Origin: QQVM01 sp035341855
GTDB lineage: Bacteria > Bacteroidota > Bacteroidia > AKYH767-A > 2013-40CM-41-45
Direction of reading: 5' to 3'
NCBI GenBank assembly: GCA_035341855.1
Contig: DAOQWA010000012.1
Coordinates: 1 to 64,000, forward strand
DNA length: 64,000 nt
This document shows positions 46,774 to 53,899 of this stretch, piece by piece. The position numbers and the translations under genes are program-made. Below the pieces are notes generated by a model. That model saw only the letters and a list, made by a program, of their open reading frames with translations. It did not search any database and was not told where the DNA came from. How positions within the stretch are numbered: position 1 is the first letter of the stretch; each line of letters begins with the position of its first letter.

Positions 46774-48275
46774 TTAATTACTCCTTTCAAATTAAAATCT
46801 TTTTCAATGAGTTCTGCAACAATTTTTGCAGAAAGCAAGCACAGGGGAATCCCTGCTCCGGGATGCACACTACCTCCACAAAAATAAAGACCCTGCTTTC
46901 CTTTAATAAAATTTGGATGTCTTAAAAAAGCAGAGAAGACTCCATTACTGCTGTTCCCATAAATAGAACCTTTCCACGAACCTGTTTGTGCTTCTATATC
47001 TCTAGGGGATATCACTTCTTCTACCTCTATCAAATTTTCCAGATCAATATTCAATGTATTCGAGAGCTTTCTTATAATCTGCTTTCTTACCCTATCGATG
47101 AGTGTGTCCCAATTTTGTCCTTCATCACATGGAGCAGTAATCATCACAAACCAATTTGCCTTTCCTGATGGCGCATCACCGGTTGAATGTGATGAAGTGT
47201 TACATAAATAAATTGAAGGGTCATTACAAATTGTCTTTTCTTTAAATACGGCATTATATTCGAGCAGATCATCTTCACCGAAAAAAGTATTATGCAAATT
47301 AATTGAAGAAACATTTTCTTTTAACCCCCAAAGAAAAATAATGACCGAACTTGATCTTTCTTGTTTGAGTGAAAAATCATTTTTCTTTATCCCGTGCATG
47401 AGTTGATGATAAGCTACATGAATGTCGGTATTGCAAATCACACAAGAACTTTCATGAAATTTATTGCCTGCTTTCACACCCTTCACACTTCCATCCTTTA
47501 TCACAATTTCATCAACCCTTTGTCCATAATTGATTTCTACTCCACATTCACCTGCCAATTTAAGCATAGCTTCAACAATCTTACGCATCCCTCCTTTGGA
47601 AAAATAAGCTCCTTCATTCATTTCGAAATGACTGATCACATTCAGAGTACCCGGAGCTTCAAAAGGATTTGATCCATTGTAACTGGCATAACGATCAAAG
47701 ATTCTCACAAGTCTGTCATCTGATAAATTTCTTCTATTATAATAATGCATTGTTTGAAATGCACGAACTTTTCTAAACTGCACAATGCCTCTAACTGTAG
47801 GCCAATTAAAATAATTTTTAATTTTGTGAAGAGAGCGTTCTAAAAAAACCTTATGCGTCAGTTTGTATATTTTATGAGCATCCCTCAGCACCTTTTTGAG
47901 ATTAGAAACAGGTTCTGTTGATTTTGCCTGTAACTCTTTTAACATTTTCCCCGGATCAGAAAAAGTATTTATGAAAGTCTTATCATTAAAGTAAAAACGG
48001 AATAAGGGGTCAACTTTTTCGAGACTGATATAATCATCCATGTTTTTACCGCAAAGATCAAATAGTTCTTTTAGATACTCAGGTTTGGTAAGGACAGAAG
48101 GACCAATATCAAAACGGAAACCATTGATATTCTTCTCGGCAATTTTTCCTCCTGCCTGAGAATTTGCTTCGAATATTCGAACTTTCCAACCCAATCGTGA
48201 TGCTCGTATTGCAGCAGCCAGACCGGCTATTCCTGATCCGACTACTATACAAATATTACCCCTCTTATCAGACAT
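46770..48275 (-). CDS. Phytoene-desaturase-like (CrtI/CrtD family) FAD-dependent oxidoreductase
   Basis: This 501-residue flavoenzyme has an N-terminal dinucleotide fold (GSGIAG at 13-18, then RIFEANSQAGGK) and the CrtI-family marks GFRFDIGPSVLTKPEYLKELF, ASYNGSNPFEAPGTLNVI and GGMRKIVEAMLKLAGECGVEI. The C-terminal FAD motif is LYFCGGSVHPGAGIPLCLLSAK, which closely fits carotenoid desaturases. It most resembles the CrtD-type (hydroxycarotenoid 3,4-desaturase) branch, but related enzymes act on other polyenes. No phytoene synthase or lycopene cyclase is in the window, though a CrtZ-type hydroxylase lies 9 kb away. It diverges from the ACP cassette with promoters back to back. Confidence 0.8.
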   Translation of the reverse strand: MSDKRGNICIVVGSGIAGLAAAIRASRLGWKVRIFEANSQAGGKIAEKNINGFRFDIGPSVLTKPEYLKELFDLCGKNMDDYISLEKVDPLFRFYFNDKTFINTFSDPGKMLKELQAKSTEPVSNLKKVLRDAHKIYKLTHKVFLERSLHKIKNYFNWPTVRGIVQFRKVRAFQTMHYYNRRNLSDDRLVRIFDRYASYNGSNPFEAPGTLNVISHFEMNEGAYFSKGGMRKIVEAMLKLAGECGVEINYGQRVDEIVIKDGSVKGVKAGNKFHESSCVICNTDIHVAYHQLMHGIKKNDFSLKQERSSSVIIFLWGLKENVSSINLHNTFFGEDDLLEYNAVFKEKTICNDPSIYLCNTSSHSTGDAPSGKANWFVMITAPCDEGQNWDTLIDRVRKQIIRKLSNTLNIDLENLIEVEEVISPRDIEAQTGSWKGSIYGNSSNGVFSAFLRHPNFIKGKQGLYFCGGSVHPGAGIPLCLLSAKIVAELIEKDFNLKGVIN

Positions 48276-48313
48276 TCTGAATGACTCTACAGTTGTACTT
48301 ATTAATAATATTG

Positions 48314-48346
48314 CAAATCTATCAATTTCAATTTCTTGAACACAAA
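48314..48346 (-). promoter_or_regulatory. Promoter of the phytoene-desaturase-like gene
   Basis: On the minus strand TTTG (48346-48343), 21 bases of spacer, then TAGATTTG (48321-48314). Both elements match the Bacteroidota consensus. The start codon is 38 bases downstream. This is the best two-element promoter match in the window. Confidence 0.6.
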
Positions 48347-48420
48347 TATTTTAGTTCTGAATATTTACATTACGGTCGATCAATTTATCATTTCTTAGGC
48401 TAAGAATAGATGATAAATGG

Positions 48421-48428
48421 TATTTTTG
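48421..48428 (+). promoter_or_regulatory. -7 box (TATTTTTG) of the ACP-acyltransferase-ligase cassette
   Basis: Exact TAnnTTTG match ending 18 bases before the ACP ATG at 48447. The next four genes overlap or nearly touch, so this box could serve the whole cassette. The -33 element is not clear. Confidence 0.5.
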
Positions 48429-48446
48429 GCATTTATAAAACTATAA

Positions 48447-48707
48447 ATGTCAGACCTTAAACCAGCCGATCAAGTTAAAGAAGCTTTGATGGATTTTCTC
48501 AGGGACAATCACGGATTCTCAGGGACAAATTTTTCTTCAGAACAGAATCTTAAAGACGCCGGCATTGATTCTTTCAAGATTATCGAATTAATTCTCTTCA
48601 TGGAAAACAATTTCAATATCAAATTTCCGGAGGAGTCTTATACAGCAGCTAACTTGTATTCAGTTGATTCTATCGTCAAATGTGCCTTTCGTGAAAATTT
48701 CCGATGA
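48447..48707 (+). CDS. Acyl carrier protein
   Basis: This 86-residue helical protein has the carrier-protein motif DAGIDSFKIIELILFME; Ser43 in DSF is the predicted 4'-phosphopantetheine site. Fatty-acid ACPs usually read DSL, so DSF points to a specialised carrier. The second half, NIKFPEESYTAANLYSVDSIV, fits helix III and IV of ACPs. Its stop overlaps the start of the acyltransferase-like gene (ATGA), and the AMP-forming ligase of the same cassette is a natural candidate to load it. No ketosynthase, acyltransferase or thioesterase gene is next to it. Confidence 0.9.
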   Translation: MSDLKPADQVKEALMDFLRDNHGFSGTNFSSEQNLKDAGIDSFKIIELILFMENNFNIKFPEESYTAANLYSVDSIVKCAFRENFR

Positions 48708-49960
48708 CCATGCCAACGATGACCGGTGCTGACAGATTTCAGTTTTTTTTAGACAAGGATGGTCGTAAAAACACCGGCATTGGTAATACTATTAAAACAC
48801 ATATTGTTCTTAAGGGTGTACTTACACGTGAACAGATAAGCGGGGTTATAAAAAATAACAAAGCAATTGAATTTTTATCGTCCCTCTCAGCAAAAAGAAA
48901 ATTTTATTCATTCCAATTTTTCTGGAAGCAAGGAACAAGACCCGGACTCGAAAATATTTTCAGTTACGAAGTATCAAAATCCGCTCAAGTATTAATTGAC
49001 AAAGCGCTAACTTACGACTGTAATCCGGAGCGGGGTTCTCCCATACTTGTTGACGTGATTGCAGATATTGAACTTAAATTAACGCACATTATTCTCTCGG
49101 TGAATCATAGCCTGCTCGATTATGCCGGCATGGAATTGTTACTTAAATCCTTTTCTGAAGACAGTGATAGCTTGATACTACACATGCCTCCTCAAAAGCC
49201 TTTTTCCTTATTCAAAAGATTTGTCCAAACTATACAGGCAACGGCTTTTGTCGCCAAAAGATCCGGTTGGAATATCCAAAGGCTTGAAAAAACCTCTGTT
49301 AATTACAAGCCTGTTTTCACAGAGTTAAGCATTTCGAACCAGGAGTTGCGATCAGAAAGTGTTTCATCAAGAAGCATAGGCATTCCCAGGTACCTGGCAT
49401 GTTCGATACATGCTTTGTGCAAAAGCTCAAAAATTTTTAAGAATCACCAACTACCTGTTTTTGTGCCTGTTCCCTTGAACAGGAGAACTGAAAAATACAA
49501 CAGAGTTCTTCTTTCCAACAGATTTTCATTTTTATTCTTCAGAATAAATACAAATGAATTTTCCAATGTTAAATCTTTGGAAAGGGCTTTTCTTCAACAA
49601 ATGATTCTACAAGCTCAACAGAAAATTCCTGAAAAATTTGATTCTCTTCTGAGTGTTTTTTCCTTACTGCCGAATTCAATATATAGAGCGTTTCTGAACC
49701 TGCCTTCTAAAGGTCATTCTTCGACATTTGCATTTTCAAATTTGCCGGTATCTGTTCTTGATGGTAGCACATTCCTGGGGATGAAAATAATCGATTTCAC
49801 ACACTACCCTCCCTTTCTTTCGCCTCCTGGATTAAATCTTGCCATCATTGAAATGAAAGATGGTATCAAACTGGTAAGCTGCTATGATTCTACAAGGCTA
49901 ACAACAGATGATGCCAATTTGCTTCTACAAGATATTAAAAGTAATTTGATAAGCTCTTGA
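48704..49960 (+). CDS. Condensation / WS-DGAT-superfamily acyltransferase-like protein
   Basis: This 418-residue protein has the two-lobed layout of the chloramphenicol-acetyltransferase-like superfamily that includes NRPS condensation domains, PapA-type and wax-ester acyltransferases. The active-site motif HHxxxDG appears as NHSLLDYAG (residues 134-142): the catalytic second His135 and Asp139 are kept, the first His is Asn, and Gly is displaced. Later segments such as FVPVPLNRR (about 256-264), SNRFSFLFFRI and FAFSNLPVSVLDG match the second lobe. It probably transfers the acyl group of the adjacent ACP to an amine or hydroxyl acceptor; the acceptor is not known. Coupled to the ACP gene (ATGA) and to the next gene (TTGA). 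Confidence 0.75.
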   Translation: MTMPTMTGADRFQFFLDKDGRKNTGIGNTIKTHIVLKGVLTREQISGVIKNNKAIEFLSSLSAKRKFYSFQFFWKQGTRPGLENIFSYEVSKSAQVLIDKALTYDCNPERGSPILVDVIADIELKLTHIILSVNHSLLDYAGMELLLKSFSEDSDSLILHMPPQKPFSLFKRFVQTIQATAFVAKRSGWNIQRLEKTSVNYKPVFTELSISNQELRSESVSSRSIGIPRYLACSIHALCKSSKIFKNHQLPVFVPVPLNRRTEKYNRVLLSNRFSFLFFRINTNEFSNVKSLERAFLQQMILQAQQKIPEKFDSLLSVFSLLPNSIYRAFLNLPSKGHSSTFAFSNLPVSVLDGSTFLGMKIIDFTHYPPFLSPPGLNLAIIEMKDGIKLVSCYDSTRLTTDDANLLLQDIKSNLISS

Positions 49961-51192
49961 ATAATTCCTTCTATACAGATGTGCTCATAATTGGCGCCGG
50001 CGCCGCAGGTATTGCAGCGGCTACAGCCTCAGTTGAAGCCGGAGCATCCGTAACAGTCGTTGAAAAATTAAACTATCCTGGGGGATGCGCAACTGCTTCC
50101 GCTGTCGGAACCATCTGTGGCCTCTTTCTGCGTGGAGAAAAAGAAGTGTTCTCGATGAATGGGCTTCCAAAAGAGTTTGCCTTAAACATCTTGAAAAAAT
50201 CTAAGAAAGAACCTCAACGCTTTTCAGAAAAACTTTGGTTCATTCCTTGCCAGGCAAATCATTTCAGATCAGTCGCAGAAGAATACCTCTCACACGAGAA
50301 GATTAATATTCTTTACAACACAGAAGTAAAATCAATTTCACAAGCAGGGGGATTGATTGATAAAATAGTTATAGAAAACAAAAATGTAAAACAAACGATC
50401 TTTGCTAAGGCATATATAGATTGTTCGGGAGTAGGTGTAACTCTTTCGCTTTTAAAACATCCTCTAATCCTCGATAAACAGCAGCAAGCTGCAGCAGTTG
50501 TTTTTCAAGCAAATGGAATACTTTCCGAGAATGAATTTTCTCTACATCATCTTATCATCAAATATATCACTCAGGCAATCAAGCCGGGTTCCGAACAGGA
50601 GTTTTACAAACTAATTAGCATTATTCCGGGATCTCTTAAGAATGGTTCTGCTCAATTTAAATTAGGTATCCCTTGGACTCCTGAAGGTGATCCGGTTGAA
50701 TTGAATTTCCATGCACACAAATTCATTCATGAAGTACTTTCTTTTCTTAAGTCCGGAATGCCACAGTTTGAAAATGCAAGTCTTGCCTGGATAGCTGACG
50801 AGGTAGGGCAACGTAGTGGCGCAAGACCTATAGGAAGAGAAATACTGAAAGAAGAAGATGTATTGACTTGCAAAAAAAGAACAGACGAAATATGTAAAGG
50901 CTCGTGGCCAATCGAGTTTTGGGAAATTGGAAATAAAAAAGTTAATATGACCTACTTCCCGCAAAATGACTACTATTCTATACCCGCTTCTTGTCTGATA
51001 TCAAACACCTTTACAAATTTGTTTTTTGGAGGCAAATTAATTTCTGCTTCTGAAAAGGCAATTGCAAGTGCAAGAGTTATTGGTACATGTTTAGGTACAG
51101 GTTATGCAGCAGGAATACTCGCAACATATAAGTCAATGGGAAAATCAGAACAGGAAGGTATTTCCTTTATTCAAAACCGCATCTCAATTTAG
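49957..51192 (+). CDS. FAD-dependent oxidoreductase
   Basis: This 411-residue flavoprotein has the start TTG at 49957, overlapping the upstream stop as TTGA; the next methionine would remove the FAD fold. The N-terminal motif is GAGAAG (13-18) with VVEKLNYPGGCATASAVGTICGLF. AYIDCSGVGVTLSL and the C-terminal FFGGKLISASEKAIASARVIGTCLGTGYAAG (two conserved pieces) fit the PF12831-type FAD_oxidored family. In its setting it would oxidise a carrier-bound or free acid, but no substrate motif can be read. It lacks the WxWxIP motif of flavin halogenases, so halogenation is not supported. Confidence 0.8.
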   Translation: MNNSFYTDVLIIGAGAAGIAAATASVEAGASVTVVEKLNYPGGCATASAVGTICGLFLRGEKEVFSMNGLPKEFALNILKKSKKEPQRFSEKLWFIPCQANHFRSVAEEYLSHEKINILYNTEVKSISQAGGLIDKIVIENKNVKQTIFAKAYIDCSGVGVTLSLLKHPLILDKQQQAAAVVFQANGILSENEFSLHHLIIKYITQAIKPGSEQEFYKLISIIPGSLKNGSAQFKLGIPWTPEGDPVELNFHAHKFIHEVLSFLKSGMPQFENASLAWIADEVGQRSGARPIGREILKEEDVLTCKKRTDEICKGSWPIEFWEIGNKKVNMTYFPQNDYYSIPASCLISNTFTNLFFGGKLISASEKAIASARVIGTCLGTGYAAGILATYKSMGKSEQEGISFIQNRISI

Positions 51193-51197
51193 TTCTA

Positions 51198-52640
51198 ATG
51201 TCTTTTCAAAGCTTTGACATACTAGAGTCGTCTTGTGCCAAATGGCCAAACAAAATAGCTATATACCATAACGATGATAAGATCACTTTCCAAAAATTAC
51301 ATGATAAAGCAAAAGCACTTGCAGACTTAATTTTAACTTCGCATAGCAAGGAAAGAAACGGAAAAGTTATAGGTTTACTGGCGGGAAATAATGCAAATTT
51401 CATTTCAGGATTGTTTGCAGCATCTGCAGCCGGCTATGTTGTGATGCCGGTTTGGAAAGATCTTGCTCCAATTGAAATTGTAAAAGTATTAGAACAGTCA
51501 TACACTAAGCTTTTACTGATTGAAAAAAACATCTCTCTACACTTTCCTGTGCAACACGAAAGAACCCCGATTGACGGGAACTATGACATAATTACATTTA
51601 ATGAATTAGCTGCTGAAAGTATCTATGACAAATTCGACGATGCTGCATTCATTCGGCCCAGTTCCGGTACAACAGGGAATTCAAAAGGCGTAGTAATTTC
51701 TCATCAAGCAGTTCTTGAAAGAATAATTGCAGCCAACCAAGGACTCGAACTTGGTCTCGATGACAAGGTTCTCTGGGTACTTCCAATGGCTTTTCACTTT
51801 CTTGTCTCTGTATGTCTATATATTTATTCCGGTTCCTCTATCATTATCATAGATGATTTTTTTCCGGAGAAAATTATTGAAGAGTCAAATAGATTAAATG
51901 CAACTCTACTTTATGCATCACCATTACATTATCGTTTACTGGTAGCTTCAAGCTTAAAGGAACATTTTCTTACATTAAAAAAAGCTATATGCACCTCTGC
52001 AGAAATTGAACCGGACACGGTGAAAAAATTCAGGGAAAAATTTAATCTAAATCTTAGCCAGGCATATGGAATCATAGAAATTGGACTTCCTCTCATCAAC
52101 CTGAATAGGGATCCCGCAAAAGAGAATAGCATAGGAAAAGCACTTGAAGCTTATCAAGTAGGTATACTTGATGAATATTATAATTCAGTTGGAATTAATG
52201 AACCCGGCATGTTTGCCATCAAAGGGCCCGGTATGTTTTCCGGTTACCTTTGGCCTTTTCAAAGCAAGGAAGATGTCTTGCGAAATTCATGGTTTTTAAC
52301 CGGAGATATCGCCCAAATAGATGAAGACAACTATGTCAGAATTTGTGGAAGAATGAAATCCATGATAAATGTTTCGGGCAATAAAGTATTTCCTGAAGAA
52401 GTAGAAGCCATCCTAAGATCACACCCGGAAATCACTGACGTCAGAGTGTTTAAAGGGTCACATCCATTGACCGGTGAAATTGTAGAAGCTGAAATCGTAC
52501 TAAAGGAAAAATCAACTTTGACAACATCGGAGATAAATCTATTTTGCAGAAAACTTTTAGCCTCTGTTAAAATACCTCAGCGAATAAAATTCGTCAGCGA
52601 AATACAAAAAACAGTTACGGGCAAAACACTCAGGGCTTAA
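51198..52640 (+). CDS. AMP-forming acyl ligase (adenylation enzyme)
   Basis: This 480-residue member of the ANL superfamily activates a carboxylic acid as acyl-AMP. The P-loop A3 is RPSSGTTGNSKGVVISH (153-169), with NSKG where PKG is usual. A5 is AYGIIE, A7 TGDIAQIDEDNY, A8 GRMKSMINVSGNKVFPEEVE, and the A10 catalytic lysine is Lys476 in TVTGKTLRA at the very end. The size fits stand-alone ligases that load carrier proteins or CoA. It starts five bases after the FAD enzyme and lies downstream of an ACP, so loading that ACP is the leading proposal. Its 3' end overlaps the convergent sulfotransferase gene by 11 bases. Confidence 0.88.
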   Translation: MSFQSFDILESSCAKWPNKIAIYHNDDKITFQKLHDKAKALADLILTSHSKERNGKVIGLLAGNNANFISGLFAASAAGYVVMPVWKDLAPIEIVKVLEQSYTKLLLIEKNISLHFPVQHERTPIDGNYDIITFNELAAESIYDKFDDAAFIRPSSGTTGNSKGVVISHQAVLERIIAANQGLELGLDDKVLWVLPMAFHFLVSVCLYIYSGSSIIIIDDFFPEKIIEESNRLNATLLYASPLHYRLLVASSLKEHFLTLKKAICTSAEIEPDTVKKFREKFNLNLSQAYGIIEIGLPLINLNRDPAKENSIGKALEAYQVGILDEYYNSVGINEPGMFAIKGPGMFSGYLWPFQSKEDVLRNSWFLTGDIAQIDEDNYVRICGRMKSMINVSGNKVFPEEVEAILRSHPEITDVRVFKGSHPLTGEIVEAEIVLKEKSTLTTSEINLFCRKLLASVKIPQRIKFVSEIQKTVTGKTLRA

Positions 52641-53802
52641 GACTTGTCGAATAACCCAGACTCTCAAATGCAAAAGCCCAGCGTCTAACAATTTTTTCTT
52701 TCTCCGAATCATTAATTTTAAAAACATTCTTTTCGTAATTCTGATAGGCTTTCAATTCATCAATAAAAAATGGTTTAGCAGAGTCCAGACCTTCGAGTTC
52801 CAGTTTTTCGTAAATGTACTCCAATGATCTTAGTGGATCTATCTCGAAATCTTCATATCTAATTTCAACTATATTATTTTGTGCAATCAACTTTTTGTCC
52901 TTGAAATATTGCTTCATTAAAAGTTCATAGCTGCCCATCACAAACTCTTCTACGTCTTTTATCTGTACTTGCTGAAATGAAAGTAGTGGCAAGAGCTTTC
53001 TGTATAGATGCAGATTACTTTGATACACATGATAAGGATTCCGGTAAATATGTATGAAACGTGCATCCGGATACAAATCAAGAATCTGCTTAATCCTTCC
53101 GGTATTTCCTGGGCTCTTTAAAAGCAGAGTACCTGCATTTGATGAATAGCTAAGCTTCTTTAATAAATTATCAAAGTTATTTTTCCACCTGGATTCAGCT
53201 TTTGACCCGGTATTTAAAAACACAACATGATCACGAAAGTTTTTCATGAAGTTTTTTGGAAAATAATATCCGGCTACCAGGCTCTCAGCCCCAATGCCTG
53301 CCATTGCAAACTCTTCCTCCTTAGGTAAATGTGCTCCCATTTTTAAATTATCCATTGGTCGTCTGCCCGGCAATACGCCTGACAACAATGCAGGAAATAA
53401 TTTTGATCCGCTTAAAAATAAATGAGGGATCATTGCCTGATAGGTACTGCAATAAGAAAATCCCGGATCCTTGCTCATCAAATACTGCAAAAAAGTAGTG
53501 CCGCTTCTGGGATGCCCTATGATGAACACAGGATTTTTTACCCTAACCTTCGATACCCTCTTTCTATACCAAAATTTTTCTAACAATCGAAATGGTGTAG
53601 ACAGAGCTATTGTAAGGCTGATGATAAAAACTTTAGGAACATACCCCGCATCGATAGCAAACTTGTTGTTCGACAGTGTTTTTAACCAAGCCATCAGTCC
53701 CGAGCCATGAGCAGGGTGGCTGAAGAAAGAAAAATAATTTCGATAGCTGAACTTCAAAAGACTTTTTGTCAAAACTACATAGAAAAGCAATAATATTTTC
53801 AA
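52630..53802 (-). CDS. PAPS-dependent sulfotransferase
   Basis: This 390-residue protein belongs to the Sulfotransfer_3 type. The 5'-phosphosulfate loop is PVFIIGHPRSGTTFLQYL (91-108), and the 3'-phosphate-binding segment is RFIHIYRNPYHVYQSN (about 230-245) with the conserved Arg and Ser. An N-terminal hydrophobic segment (ILLLFYVVLTKSLL) and a further one near residue 60-72 suggest membrane association. Such enzymes sulfate lipids, glycans or small molecules using 3'-phosphoadenylyl sulfate. It is convergent with the ligase gene, overlapping it by 11 bases. A link with the cassette product is possible but not shown by the layout, since it is on the opposite strand. Confidence 0.85.
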   Translation of the reverse strand: MKILLLFYVVLTKSLLKFSYRNYFSFFSHPAHGSGLMAWLKTLSNNKFAIDAGYVPKVFIISLTIALSTPFRLLEKFWYRKRVSKVRVKNPVFIIGHPRSGTTFLQYLMSKDPGFSYCSTYQAMIPHLFLSGSKLFPALLSGVLPGRRPMDNLKMGAHLPKEEEFAMAGIGAESLVAGYYFPKNFMKNFRDHVVFLNTGSKAESRWKNNFDNLLKKLSYSSNAGTLLLKSPGNTGRIKQILDLYPDARFIHIYRNPYHVYQSNLHLYRKLLPLLSFQQVQIKDVEEFVMGSYELLMKQYFKDKKLIAQNNIVEIRYEDFEIDPLRSLEYIYEKLELEGLDSAKPFFIDELKAYQNYEKNVFKINDSEKEKIVRRWAFAFESLGYSTSLKP

Positions 53803-53885
53803 TTATATATCTCATTCCCGCTAGCTATTCATTATCCTGAGTATAATTAATTTTGAGTATGGATATAAGTATCTTCACAGATCAC

Positions 53886-53893
53886 TATTTTTG
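53886..53893 (+). promoter_or_regulatory. -7 box (TATTTTTG) six bases from a GTG start
   Basis: Exact TAnnTTTG match. Its last three bases are the TTG at 53891, and the GTG at 53900 follows after TCAAGC. If the box is real, translation should begin at the GTG rather than at the TTG inside the promoter. Confidence 0.35.
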
Positions 53894-53899
53894 TCAAGC

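Noticed and set aside
49957..51192. FAD oxidoreductase as a flavin-dependent halogenase
   Set aside because: The WxWxIP motif and the GxGxxG spacing pattern of halogenases are not both present; only the FAD-binding motif is seen.
46770..53802. Flexirubin or aryl-polyene cluster
   Set aside because: These need ketosynthases, dehydratases and several ACPs; only one ACP and no ketosynthase are present.
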